Source of the DNA: Massilia sp. PDC64
GTDB taxonomy: Bacteria > Pseudomonadota > Gammaproteobacteria > Burkholderiales > Burkholderiaceae_D
DNA length: 64,000 nucleotides
Direction: 5' to 3'
NCBI RefSeq assembly: GCF_900101265.1
Contig: NZ_FMZS01000001.1
Span: 620,001-684,000, forward strand
In this document: positions 8,611 through 17,479 of the stretch, one piece after another
Layout: each line of letters begins with the position of its first letter
Position numbering within the stretch: position 1 is the stretch's first letter
Notes under the pieces: generated by a model
The model's input: the letters and a program-made list of their open reading frames with translations, nothing else
What the model was told of the DNA's origin: nothing
Database searches by the model: none
Made by a program: the position numbers and the translations under genes

Positions 8611-10362
8611 ATGGGTTTGGCAAGGCTGATCGGCGGCTTCGTGCGCCGGCACTGGCGTTCCTATGCGTCGTCGGCGGTGATGCTGTTCGGCGTGGCCCTG
8701 TGCACCGTGCTCGTGCCGCGCAAGGTCGGCGCGATGATCGACGGTCTCGCCGCGCACCGCCTCGACGGACACGACCTGCTCATCCAGATCGCGCAACTGC
8801 TCGGCCTCGGCCTCGCGATCTACGGGTTGCGCGTGGCATGGCGCCTGCGCCTGTACTCCGCGTCGTACCGGCTCGGCGTGGAACTGCGCACGAAACTCTA
8901 TGACCGGCTGTCGGCGCAAGGCCCCGCCTTCTTCCAGCGCCAGCGCACGGGCGACCTGATGGCGCTCGGCACCAACGACATCGACGCCATCGAGCAGGCC
9001 GCAGGCGAAGCGATGCTGGCCGGCTTCGACGGCACGCTCACGCTCGTGATGGTACTGGGCATCATGTTCCTCGGCGTCGACTGGCGCCTGACCCTGATCG
9101 CCCTGCTCCCGTTCCCCCTGATGGCGCTGGCGTTCTGGCGCATCTCGAGCCACATCCACACGGCGTCCACGGATTCGCTCAAGCGCTTCTCGGCCCTGAA
9201 CGACCACGTGCAGGAAACGCTGTCCGGCGTGCGCACCCTGCGTGCCCTCGGCCTGGAACAGCGCAGCGCCGACCAGTTCGCGCAACTGGCCGCGCGCGCC
9301 GCGGACGCGAGCCTCTCGGCACAGAAATGGGAAGCCGCGTACGAACCGGCCGTCGGCCTCACGCTCACCGCCGCCACCGGCCTCACCCTGGGCCTCGGCG
9401 GCTATCTCGTGTGGCAGGGCCAGATCACGATCGGCAGCCTCACGAGTTTTACCATGTACCTGGGCCAGCTGATCTGGCCGATGTTCGCGGCGGGCTGGGT
9501 GCTGTCGCTGATCGAACGGGGCCGCGCAGCCCTCGCGCGCCTGCAGCCGCTGCTCGACGCGCCCCTCACCGTCGACGACCGCGGCACGCTGGACACGCTC
9601 GCGCGCGGCCCGCTCGTGCTGGACCACGTCCGTTTCAGCTATAGCGACGACGCCCGTCCCGCGCTGGACGACGTCTCGCTGCGCCTGGAACCGGGCAAGA
9701 CGCTGGGCCTCGTGGGCGCCACGGGCGCGGGCAAATCCACGTTGCTGCGCGTGCTGCTGCGCCAGGCGACGCCGCAACGGGGCAAGGTGACGTGGGGCGG
9801 CCATGCGCTCGAGGAGTACACGCTCGCCACGCTGCGCGCGCACATCAGCTGGGTGCCGCAGGAATCGTTCCTGTTCTCCGCCTCGATCGCGGAAAACATC
9901 GCCCTCGGCCGCCCGGGCGCGTCGCGCGCGGAGATCGAGCAGGCCGCGAAGATGGCTGCGATCCACGACGACATCCTCCGCTTCCCGGACGGCTACGACA
10001 CGCCCGTCGGCGAAAAGGGCATCACGCTGTCCGGCGGGCAGCGCCAGCGCGTGGCGATCGCGCGCGCGCTGCTGGCCGACAGCGCCCTGCTGCTGCTCGA
10101 CGACGCGCTGTCCGCCGTCGACACGGGCACGGAAACGAACATCCTCGAACATCTTGAAGACGTGCGGCGCGAACGCCCCGAACTGTCGGCGATCATCGCC
10201 AGCCACCGCCTGTCGGCCGTCGTGAAGGCGGACCTGATCGTCGTGCTGCGCGAAGGCCGCATCGTGGAGCGCGGCACGCACGACGAACTGCTCGCCCTGG
10301 ACGGCTGGTATGCCAGCCAGTGGCGCTACCAGCAACTGGAGGCCAGCCTCGATGCCATCTGA
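8611..10362 (+). CDS. mdlA: ABC transporter half-subunit, MdlA-like (permease-ATPase fusion)
   Basis: 583-residue exporter half-transporter: six transmembrane helices (about 15-300) fused to an ATPase domain (about 335-575). It matches E. coli MdlA along its length, for example RTGDLMALGTNDID, SLTSFTMYLGQLIWPM and HDDILRFPDGYDTPVGEKG. Walker A is GATGAGKST, the signature LSGGQRQR, Walker B LLLLDDALSAVD, and the switch His is in ASHRLSA. Walker B ends in Asp-Asp rather than Asp-Glu, as in MdlA, suggesting a degenerate ATP site in the heterodimer. The ATG at 8611 follows AGAGGA. It overlaps mdlB by 11 bases. The transported substrate is not established for this family. Confidence 0.9.
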   Translation: MGLARLIGGFVRRHWRSYASSAVMLFGVALCTVLVPRKVGAMIDGLAAHRLDGHDLLIQIAQLLGLGLAIYGLRVAWRLRLYSASYRLGVELRTKLYDRLSAQGPAFFQRQRTGDLMALGTNDIDAIEQAAGEAMLAGFDGTLTLVMVLGIMFLGVDWRLTLIALLPFPLMALAFWRISSHIHTASTDSLKRFSALNDHVQETLSGVRTLRALGLEQRSADQFAQLAARAADASLSAQKWEAAYEPAVGLTLTAATGLTLGLGGYLVWQGQITIGSLTSFTMYLGQLIWPMFAAGWVLSLIERGRAALARLQPLLDAPLTVDDRGTLDTLARGPLVLDHVRFSYSDDARPALDDVSLRLEPGKTLGLVGATGAGKSTLLRVLLRQATPQRGKVTWGGHALEEYTLATLRAHISWVPQESFLFSASIAENIALGRPGASRAEIEQAAKMAAIHDDILRFPDGYDTPVGEKGITLSGGQRQRVAIARALLADSALLLLDDALSAVDTGTETNILEHLEDVRRERPELSAIIASHRLSAVVKADLIVVLREGRIVERGTHDELLALDGWYASQWRYQQLEASLDAI

Positions 10363-12142
10363 AGACGTCAAGAAAAGCGTGACCGCGGCCCAGGCCCGCC
10401 AGGCGACAAGCCTGCTGCGCCGCGCCGCCCATCCGGACCGCGCCCACCTCGGCTGGGCCACGCTGTGGCTGATCCTCGCGGCCGGCCTGGAAGTGCTCGG
10501 CCCCCTGCTGGGCAAGAAGCTGATCGACGAACACCTGCTGCCGCACCGCCTCGACTGGACGCGCATGGCGTGGCTGCTCGCGGGCGTGCTCGTCACAGGA
10601 TGGGCCGCGTCGTGGCTGCGCTTCCTGCAGCTCGTGCGCCTGTCCGGCCTCGCGATGCGCGCCGTCCAGCGCCTGCGCGAATGGGTCTACGGCCACGTGC
10701 TGCGCCTGCCGATGGCCTTCTTCGACCGCGCCATCACGGGCCAGCTCGTAAGCCGCGTCACCAACGACACGGAGGCGGTGAAAACCCTGTACATCCAGGT
10801 GCTGTTCGTGATCCTAGATTCCACCATCGTCCTCGTCGGCACGTCCATCGCGATGGCGTGGCTGGACTGGCGCCTGATGGTGATCGTGCTGGCGCTCGTG
10901 CCCGCGGTGCTGGGCATCGTATGGCTGTACCAGCGGCTGTCCGCCCCCGCGGTCACGCGCGCGCGGGCGCTGCGCAGCGACATCAACGGCCAGATGGCGG
11001 AATCCATCGGCGGCATGAGCGTACTGCAGGCGAACAATGCGCAACACCGCTTCGGCCAGCGCTTCGCCCACACCAACGACCAGCACTACACGGCCCGCGT
11101 GGCCGAGCTGCGCGCCAACGCCTTCCTGCTGCGGCCCGCGCTCGACTTCCTCAACGTGATCCTGCTGGCCGTCGTCATCTACAGCTTCGGCCAGCGCAGC
11201 ATGAATGCCGTCGAAGTGGGCGTGCTGTACGCATTCATCAGCTACATCGCCCGCGTCGTCGAGCCGCTCATCCAGATCACGATGCAGTTCTCCGGCCTGC
11301 AGCAGGCCGTCGTCGCGACGGCACGCGTGGCCGCGCTGCTCGACGAAGCGGGCGCCGCGGAGCACCAGGCCGGACGCGTCACGTCCGAACGCAAGCCCGT
11401 CGCGGCCGACGTGCCGGCCGTGCGCGTGCGCGACCTCTCCTTCGGCTACGTGGAAGGCCAGACCGTGCTGCACGACCTGTCGCTGGACATCCCGCAAGGC
11501 GCGTTCTTCGGCATCGTCGGCCACACGGGCAGCGGCAAGTCGACGCTGCTGTCGCTGCTGCTGCGCTACTACACGTTCGACAAAGGCTCGATCACGCTGT
11601 TCGGCGAACCGCTGGCGACGATCGGCAACGAGCGCTTCCGCGCGGAGGTCGGCCTCGTGCCGCAGGATCCGTTCCTGCTCGCGGCGTCGGCGCGCGAGAA
11701 CATCGACATGGGCCGCGGCCTGTCGCATGAAGCCATCGAGGCGGCGGCACGGGCCGCGCATGCGCACGAATTCATCGCGCGGCTGGAGCAAGGCTACGAC
11801 ACGCCGCTCGGCGAAGGCGGCTCGCGCCTGTCGTCCGGCCAGAAGCAGCTGATCGCGATCGCGCGCGCCCTCGCCGGCCGGCCGCGCATCCTGCTGCTGG
11901 ACGAGGCCACGTCGCGCATCGACAGCCAGACGGAGCAGGTCGTGCAGCAGGCCCTGGACGAGTTGCGCGGCCAGGTCACGATCATCGCCATCGCGCACCG
12001 GCTGTCGACGATCCGCGACGCCGACCGCATCGTCGTGCTGAACCACGGCCGCATCAGCGAATCGGGCAGCCACGACGACCTGATGCGCATCGAAGGCGGC
12101 CTGTACCAGCGGCTGTATCTGCTGCAGCAACTGAGCGTCTGA
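10352..12142 (+). CDS. mdlB: ABC transporter half-subunit, MdlB-like (permease-ATPase fusion)
   Basis: 596-residue partner of the preceding subunit, matching E. coli MdlB in length and order. The transmembrane domain covers about 40-330 and the ATPase domain about 365-590. Walker A is GHTGSGKST, the signature LSSGQKQL, Walker B ILLLDEATSRID with the catalytic Glu intact, and the switch His in AHRLSTIRD. The ATP site is therefore canonical here and degenerate in MdlA, the usual arrangement of asymmetric heterodimeric exporters. The start at 10352 lies inside the end of mdlA, with GGAGG nine bases upstream, so the two are co-translated. An inner-membrane multidrug or lipid exporter is the likely role. 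Confidence 0.9.
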   Translation: MPSEDVKKSVTAAQARQATSLLRRAAHPDRAHLGWATLWLILAAGLEVLGPLLGKKLIDEHLLPHRLDWTRMAWLLAGVLVTGWAASWLRFLQLVRLSGLAMRAVQRLREWVYGHVLRLPMAFFDRAITGQLVSRVTNDTEAVKTLYIQVLFVILDSTIVLVGTSIAMAWLDWRLMVIVLALVPAVLGIVWLYQRLSAPAVTRARALRSDINGQMAESIGGMSVLQANNAQHRFGQRFAHTNDQHYTARVAELRANAFLLRPALDFLNVILLAVVIYSFGQRSMNAVEVGVLYAFISYIARVVEPLIQITMQFSGLQQAVVATARVAALLDEAGAAEHQAGRVTSERKPVAADVPAVRVRDLSFGYVEGQTVLHDLSLDIPQGAFFGIVGHTGSGKSTLLSLLLRYYTFDKGSITLFGEPLATIGNERFRAEVGLVPQDPFLLAASARENIDMGRGLSHEAIEAAARAAHAHEFIARLEQGYDTPLGEGGSRLSSGQKQLIAIARALAGRPRILLLDEATSRIDSQTEQVVQQALDELRGQVTIIAIAHRLSTIRDADRIVVLNHGRISESGSHDDLMRIEGGLYQRLYLLQQLSV

Positions 12143-12266
12143 CCGCGTTTTTACCCGCCTGACATCGTTGCCACGGCAGAAACTTTGTTAGTTAAACACT
12201 ATTTTTGTGACGGCGCGGCTTTTTGGATACGAAACCTGTGTTTTTTACGCATAATCGTTCCATTAA

Positions 12267-12297
12267 TTGATCTTTCTCAATTGCAAGAGCCTATAAT
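12267..12297 (+). promoter_or_regulatory. Candidate promoter of the TPR-GGDEF gene
   Basis: A perfect TATAAT (12292-12297) is preceded by TTGATC (12267-12272) with a long 19-base spacer, 53 bases before the TTG start at 12350. The surrounding 12143-12349 gap is AT-rich and holds no other gene. No terminator with a T-tract is visible after mdlB. Confidence 0.45.
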
Positions 12298-12349
12298 CGA
12301 GTATGCAGATGTCCTAAATTAAGGGACTACACTTCCTCGGGGAGGCATA

Positions 12350-14407
12350 TTGGCAGGTCTATATCGTGCAGCGCAGCACCGACGCAGCCGTGCGCTGCTG
12401 GCCCTGCTATTGCTCGTCTCCGGAGGCGCGCAGGCTGGGGAGATGCCCGTGCGCGACCGCTATGCCGAACTCGGCGAAATCATCCGCGTCACGCCCCAGC
12501 GCGCCGTGCCGCTGCTGGCCAGCCTGGACGCCCAGGCGCGCGCCACGCCCGCCGAACACGCCCGCCTGCTGACCCTGTCCTGCGACCTGAGCCACCGCCT
12601 CGGCAAGCACGAAGAAGCCGTCCATCTGTGCGAACAGGCGCTGCAACTGGGCCGCGCGGCACACGACGACAGCCTCGTCGCGCGCGCCCTGCTGTCCAAG
12701 GCCTATGCCGTATTCGGCCTGAACGAGATGAGCCAGTCGCACCAGCTCGTGTGGGAAGCGGAGCGCCTCGCGGCCAACAGCCCCGACGTCGACCTGCGCA
12801 TCCTGTCGCAGATCTCGTCGGGCGAGTCGTTCGCCGAGGAAGGCAACTTCCCCGTCGCGCTGAGCAAGATACAGGGTGCCGTGACGCTCGCACGCCAGAC
12901 GGGCGACCGCCTGCAGCTCGCCGTCGCGCTCAAGTCGCTGGCCTACCTGTACAACCAGATGCGCGAATTCGACAAGGGATTCGAAGCGATCGGCGAAGCG
13001 GAACAGCTGGCGGAAACCATCGATTCGCCGGGCCGCCTAGCCATCTTCAAGACGACGGAATACATCCTGGCCGCGAACAGCGGCGACATGGAGCGCGGCA
13101 CGAAGGCCCTGCTGTCGGCGCTTGCGCTGGAGCGCCGCATCGGCGCCGACGCGATGATCGCCAACACGCTCGTGAACCTGGCCGACTCGTACCTGAAGCA
13201 GCAGGACTGGCGCCGTGCGCTCACGTATGCCCAGCAGGCGCTGGAACAGGCGCAGAAGCTGCACGACGACGCGCTTGCCGCCACGGCCCGCGTCAACGTG
13301 GGCCAGGCCTATCTCGGCATGGGCCGCCTAGCCGAAGGCAAGAAGCACATCGAACAGGGGATGGACTGGTACCAGCGTTCCGGCAACAAGCCCGACCAGC
13401 AGGGCGTCCTCGTCGAATACGGCGACGCGCTGGAACGCGCGGGCGACCTGGCCGGCGCGCTGGCCGCGTATCACCGCGAGCGCGCGCTGTCGAACGAATT
13501 GTTCGAGACGCGCCGCCAGAAGGCGATGATGGAGCTGCAGGAAAAATACGAGGCCGACAAGCGCCAGCGCCAGATCGAGATGCTGCGCCAGGAAAACCAG
13601 GTCAAGTCGACGGAAATCGACAACCGCCGCCTGCAGCAGCGCATCTGGTGGCTGCTCGCACTCGTGTTCGCGCTCGCGTCGGTCATCGTCGGCATCCTGT
13701 ACCGCAAGGTGCGGCACGCCAACGCCCAGCTCGAGGAAAAGAACCAGGAACTCAAGCAGCAGAGCGCGCGCGACCCGCTGACGGCCCTATACAACCGCCG
13801 CCACTTCCAGGAATTCATGCGTTCGCACCAGGAGATCGAGCGCCGGGGCGCGGGCACGAGCGGCGAGGAGATGGTCAGCGCCATGTTCCTGCTCGACGTC
13901 GACCACTTCAAGCACATCAACGACACGTACGGCCACGGCGCCGGCGACGCCGTGCTGCGCGAGATCGCGGACGCGCTGCGCGAGATCCTGCGCGAGACCG
14001 ACATGATCGTGCGCTGGGGCGGCGAGGAATTCCTCGCCTTCCTGCCTGCCGTGCCGAGGAACAGCCTGGACGAGGTGGCGCGCCGCCTGCTGGCCGGCAT
14101 CCCGGCGCGCACGATCGACTACCAGGGCACGCGGCTGTCCGTGAACGTGTCGATCGGCTTCGCCCCGTTCCCGCTCGTGCCGGGCATCGCGCTGTCGTGG
14201 GAACGCGCGATCAACATCGTCGACATGGCGCTGTACCTGGCCAAGGGCCACGGCCGCAACCGCGCGTATGGCGTACGCGGCATGTCCGGCCTCGATCCGG
14301 CGTTGCTGGACGAGGTCGAGCACGACATCGAGAAGGCATGGCGCGCGGGGCTCGTCGATCTGTCGATCGTGACGGCGCACGTGCCTGAGTTGAGGATGGC
14401 GTCGTAA
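12350..14407 (+). CDS. Exported TPR / coiled-coil / GGDEF diguanylate cyclase
   Basis: 685-residue membrane diguanylate cyclase making c-di-GMP. The start is a TTG directly after a strong GGGGAGG ribosome site (12339-12345); no ATG or GTG fits the signal peptide (ALLALLLLVSGGAQA). Periplasmic tetratricopeptide-like repeats occupy about 35-380, followed by a charged coiled coil (ELQEKYEADKRQRQIEML), one transmembrane helix (about 433-453) and a cytoplasmic GGDEF domain. The active site is GGEEF (557-561) and the inhibitory I-site RETD (548-551) is intact, so product inhibition is expected. This TPR-TM-GGDEF layout is common in betaproteobacteria; the sensed ligand or partner is unknown. It converges on a lipoprotein gene nine bases away. 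Confidence 0.9.
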   Translation: MAGLYRAAQHRRSRALLALLLLVSGGAQAGEMPVRDRYAELGEIIRVTPQRAVPLLASLDAQARATPAEHARLLTLSCDLSHRLGKHEEAVHLCEQALQLGRAAHDDSLVARALLSKAYAVFGLNEMSQSHQLVWEAERLAANSPDVDLRILSQISSGESFAEEGNFPVALSKIQGAVTLARQTGDRLQLAVALKSLAYLYNQMREFDKGFEAIGEAEQLAETIDSPGRLAIFKTTEYILAANSGDMERGTKALLSALALERRIGADAMIANTLVNLADSYLKQQDWRRALTYAQQALEQAQKLHDDALAATARVNVGQAYLGMGRLAEGKKHIEQGMDWYQRSGNKPDQQGVLVEYGDALERAGDLAGALAAYHRERALSNELFETRRQKAMMELQEKYEADKRQRQIEMLRQENQVKSTEIDNRRLQQRIWWLLALVFALASVIVGILYRKVRHANAQLEEKNQELKQQSARDPLTALYNRRHFQEFMRSHQEIERRGAGTSGEEMVSAMFLLDVDHFKHINDTYGHGAGDAVLREIADALREILRETDMIVRWGGEEFLAFLPAVPRNSLDEVARRLLAGIPARTIDYQGTRLSVNVSIGFAPFPLVPGIALSWERAINIVDMALYLAKGHGRNRAYGVRGMSGLDPALLDEVEHDIEKAWRAGLVDLSIVTAHVPELRMAS

Positions 14408-14420
14408 CGCGGCGCGTTAC
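14404..14420. repeat. Perfect palindrome carrying both convergent stop codons
   Basis: GTAACGC-GGC-GCGTTAC. The TAA of the plus-strand GGDEF gene (14405-14407) and the TAA of the minus-strand lipoprotein gene (14419-14417) are placed symmetrically in the two arms. There is no T-tract, so it is not a classical terminator, but each mRNA would end in a 7-bp hairpin. Confidence 0.6.
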
Positions 14421-14770
14421 TTCGCCGCCTGCTGCATCTTCTCGCCGGCCTCTTCCACCTTCTGGCCGACCCGCTCCGTCGCTTCCTTCGCGCCTTCGCG
14501 CGCCTCGCGCACGGCCTGGTCGGCCTTCTGGACCTGGGCCTGGACCTTGTCCTCGACCTTCTCGTTGATCCGGTCGATCTTCTCGTTCACGTGGTCGAGC
14601 TTTTCCTGCACGCGGGCGCCGGCCTCGTCGACCTTCGCCTGCGCGCGTGCGCCCGCGTCGTCGATGGCCTTGCCGGCCTGCTGGGCGGGGCCTACGCCGT
14701 CCGTGCCGCGGTTGCACGCCGCCAGGAGACAGCCCGCCAGCAGCGCGCCGATGATGGATATGCGGTTCAT
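14417..14770 (-). CDS. Small helical lipoprotein
   Basis: 117 residues with a lipoprotein signal (LLAGCLLAAC, lipidated Cys near residue 19), then an almost uninterrupted charged amphipathic helix rich in Ala, Glu, Lys, Gln and Val with 11-residue-like periodicity (EKLDHVNEKIDRINEKVEDK, VREAREGAKEATERVGQK). This resembles apolipoprotein/LEA-type repeats and YtxH-like stress proteins. GGAGGA precedes the ATG. The start overlaps the stop of the di-heme peroxidase gene (ATGA), making it the last gene of a three-gene envelope operon. A periplasmic spacer or membrane-protective role is possible; no function is established. Confidence 0.75.
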   Translation of the reverse strand: MNRISIIGALLAGCLLAACNRGTDGVGPAQQAGKAIDDAGARAQAKVDEAGARVQEKLDHVNEKIDRINEKVEDKVQAQVQKADQAVREAREGAKEATERVGQKVEEAGEKMQQAAK

Positions 14771-16020
14771 CGCTTGTCCTCCTTTGTTGCCGAATATACA
14801 CCTGCCTGACGCGCCGCGGCGGACGCTTCGAACGGTGCATCCGTCAGGGTGCGCAGGAACGCGACGATGGCGTCGATGTCCGCATCGTCGAGCGCCGGCT
14901 TCATGCCCTTGCGGCGGTTGTACGGCATCGTCGCCACGTTGACGTTGCCCTGGTGGCGCGGCGCCACGTCGTCGAACAGGCGGCCGTCCTTGTACCAGCG
15001 TTCCGGCTCGATCGAGCGCGTGGCGTAGAACGCGACGACGTCGCGCAGGTCGGAAAACACGCCGTTGTGCATGTAGCGCTCGCGCACGGCCACGTTGCGC
15101 AGGCTCGGCGTGCGGAAATAGCCGCACCACTGCCCGGGCTCTTTCCATCCTTTTGCACGCCCCGTCGCGCACAGGCCCTCGTCGAATTGGCGCGGGTCGC
15201 GGTTGGCGGGAATGGCCCGGTTGCGCGGCACGCCAATCGCGTCGTAGCCGAAGTCCGTGAACAGCGAGCGGGCCGGATTCGTCGACGTCTCGTTGAACTT
15301 GTGGCAGCTCGCGCAGTTGCCGCGGTCCGGGTCCTTGAACAGTTTTAATCCGCGCAGTTCCTGCGCCGTGAGTTTGACTTTGCCCTGCACCCAGGCGTCG
15401 TAGCGCGACGAGAACGGCGCCATTTCGCGGCTTTGCAGGAACGCGTCCATCGCGGCGCCGAGTGCGGCCAGCGTGCTCGCCGTCGTCTTGAACACGTCCG
15501 GCCCGAACGCGCGCTTGAACCCATCCGCGTACGGCGCCGTGCGCAGCTTGCGGGCGATGTCCGCGTCGCTGCGGTTGTGCATCTCGAGCGGGTCGAGCAG
15601 CGGATGGCGCACCAGTTCCACGACGGCGTCCACGCGGCCGTCCGTGAACAGGCCGCCGAACGGCGTGGGCGCAAGCGCGTCGTCGTCCTGGTAAAAGAAC
15701 AGCGGCGGCACGTAAGCCACGTACAACGCGGACGGCACGTTGCGCCGGCCGACGAGGTCCGGCCGGCTGCCCAGCGCCACGCCGATGCGCGAACCGTGGT
15801 TGCCCGCGAAGCCCTGCGCGGGATCGTGGCAGCTGGCGCAGCTCGTGCCGGCCGGCTCGGACAGGCGCGTGTCGAAGAACACCTGCCGGCCCAGCGCCAC
15901 GCGCGCGGGCGCGGGCGAAAACGGGCCGGCCACGCCGGGCATCGCGGGCAGTTGCGGCGTGCCGGCAAACGCCGCGGATGCCGCCAGCAGGCCCGCGGCG
16001 ATGAGCGACTTACCCCGCAA
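14767..16020 (-). CDS. Di-heme cytochrome c peroxidase (CcpA/MauG family)
   Basis: 417-residue periplasmic protein with a signal peptide (LIAAGLLAASAAFA). Two heme-c sites are visible: CASCH near residue 62 (GTSCASCHDPAQGFAG) and CASCH near 240 (DRGNCASCHKFN). The N-terminal LGRQVFFDTRLS and the YMHNGVFSDLRDVVAFY segment are typical of bacterial di-heme peroxidases and MauG-like oxidases. Such enzymes reduce H2O2 with electrons from cytochromes or modify a partner. The likely start is a TTG at 16020 that lies 11 bases inside the upstream phosphatase gene; no ATG or GTG suits the signal peptide. Coupling to a phosphatase rather than to methylamine genes argues against MauG proper. Confidence 0.85.
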   Translation of the reverse strand: MRGKSLIAAGLLAASAAFAGTPQLPAMPGVAGPFSPAPARVALGRQVFFDTRLSEPAGTSCASCHDPAQGFAGNHGSRIGVALGSRPDLVGRRNVPSALYVAYVPPLFFYQDDDALAPTPFGGLFTDGRVDAVVELVRHPLLDPLEMHNRSDADIARKLRTAPYADGFKRAFGPDVFKTTASTLAALGAAMDAFLQSREMAPFSSRYDAWVQGKVKLTAQELRGLKLFKDPDRGNCASCHKFNETSTNPARSLFTDFGYDAIGVPRNRAIPANRDPRQFDEGLCATGRAKGWKEPGQWCGYFRTPSLRNVAVRERYMHNGVFSDLRDVVAFYATRSIEPERWYKDGRLFDDVAPRHQGNVNVATMPYNRRKGMKPALDDADIDAIVAFLRTLTDAPFEASAAARQAGVYSATKEDKR

Positions 16021-17419
16021 GGAAGCCCGCCTTGTCGCAGTTGAGGTGGTTGTTGGCCAGCGCGCACGTGGCCATCAGGGTGCCCGTCTTCGTGTACGCC
16101 TTGTAGGTCCAGCCGCTGCCCGCGCGTTCCATCAGCATGAAGCCGAACGTATTGCTGTGCGTGATGCGGTCGACCGTCACGCCCGGCGCGGGCGGCACAT
16201 TGGTCGGGAACGGGTCGGGCAGCGCGACGTCGAGGTTGTCGCCGCCGTTGCCGCTCACGAACGTGGCCGGGTGGTTCGACGCGAAGTTGATCGCCTGGAA
16301 GTCGTGCACGTGGCCGTGGATCGCGAGCGACACGCCGGCCGGATAGTACGCGGTCGCGTTCAGCTGCTGCATCACCGACAGCAGCGCCGCATTGCCGCCC
16401 GCCGGCGCACCGCCCGCGATCGGGGCATAGCCGAGGATCGGGTGGTGGTTGACGAACAGGCTCGTCGTCTTCGCCTTGCCGGCCAGCTGGGCCACCGTCT
16501 TGAACTCGTCCTGGTAGGCGAGGAATTGCGGATCGTTCGTCGCGAGCGCGGCCTTGCCGGCCTTGGCGGAATCGAACACGATCACCTGCGTGTCGCTCCC
16601 GAGCGGCACGGCGTACGGCGCCGTGTAGTTGGCGACGGCGTCGTTGGCCGGGTCGTCGCAGGAGCGCTTGGCGCTGTAGGCCTGCGTGTCGAGCAGACGG
16701 AACCAGCCTTGGCCGGCGCGCGCGCATTCCTCGTGGTTGCCGCGCACGACGATCCACGGCGCGGCAGCCAGCAGCGGCGCGGCCGGCTTGAACAGGTCCG
16801 CTTCCCACGTGTCCCAGCCATAGCCCCACGGGCTGTCCTTGCAGCCTGCGATGTCGGACGGGCACGCGTTCTCGCGGTAGTGATAATCGCCGATGTGCAT
16901 GACGAGGTCCGGATTCAGCTTCGAGGCCGTGGCGGCGATCTGCGCGAGCGGCCACGCGTCCGCGTCGTTGCATGACTGCCAGGCGTTGTCGGCCTTCTTC
17001 AGGCGGCAGCCCGTGTCGGCCAGGATGACGATGCGCTGCGGCGCCGCCTTCGGCAGCGGCAGCCTCCTGCTGCCGACGTGCGCCTCTTTCGCATCCGCCG
17101 CCACCGTCGCCTCGCAGACGTTGAGCGGGAACGCGGACGGTTTCGAATCGGCGGCGGCGCTTGCCGTGGTGCGCTGGGCCGGCGTGCCCGCGGCGGCGCG
17201 CAGGGTCATGCGCGTGTCGGCGCCGTCGACGGAGATCACGGGGCACGTGCCATAGGTGGTGGCCGCGCGCGCGACCGGCTTGCCGCCGTCGCCCATCACG
17301 ACCCACGCGTATTTCACGTAGTCGTCCTTCGTCGCCTCGTCGATGTGCGTGGAGCCGCAGGCGGCCAGCAGGCTGGCCAGCGCGATGGCACCCAGGGCCC
17401 GGCCGTTCGATCCGATCAT
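16010..17419 (-). CDS. Calcineurin-like metallophosphoesterase lipoprotein
   Basis: 469 residues. The ATG at 17419 follows GAAGGGA and opens a lipoprotein signal (ALASLLAAC, lipidated Cys near 21). Metal-binding motifs of the metallophosphatase fold appear in order: LADTG, HIGDYHYRE, RGNHEEC, FVNHHP and HGHVHDF. A N-terminal ~110-residue stretch without recognised motif precedes them. It probably hydrolyses a phosphate ester in the periplasm, like purple-acid or alkaline-phosphatase-like enzymes. It is first in an operon with the di-heme peroxidase and the helical lipoprotein. The natural substrate is not determinable. Confidence 0.85.
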   Translation of the reverse strand: MIGSNGRALGAIALASLLAACGSTHIDEATKDDYVKYAWVVMGDGGKPVARAATTYGTCPVISVDGADTRMTLRAAAGTPAQRTTASAAADSKPSAFPLNVCEATVAADAKEAHVGSRRLPLPKAAPQRIVILADTGCRLKKADNAWQSCNDADAWPLAQIAATASKLNPDLVMHIGDYHYRENACPSDIAGCKDSPWGYGWDTWEADLFKPAAPLLAAAPWIVVRGNHEECARAGQGWFRLLDTQAYSAKRSCDDPANDAVANYTAPYAVPLGSDTQVIVFDSAKAGKAALATNDPQFLAYQDEFKTVAQLAGKAKTTSLFVNHHPILGYAPIAGGAPAGGNAALLSVMQQLNATAYYPAGVSLAIHGHVHDFQAINFASNHPATFVSGNGGDNLDVALPDPFPTNVPPAPGVTVDRITHSNTFGFMLMERAGSGWTYKAYTKTGTLMATCALANNHLNCDKAGFLAG

Positions 17420-17479
17420 CTGTGTATCCCTTCGTTCGTGGTTCAAATCGCAACACGATAGGGATGCAATATGACCCGG

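Noticed and set aside
14767-16020. True MauG of methylamine dehydrogenase maturation
   Set aside because: No mau genes are nearby; the neighbours are a phosphatase and a lipoprotein, so only the broader di-heme peroxidase family is supported.
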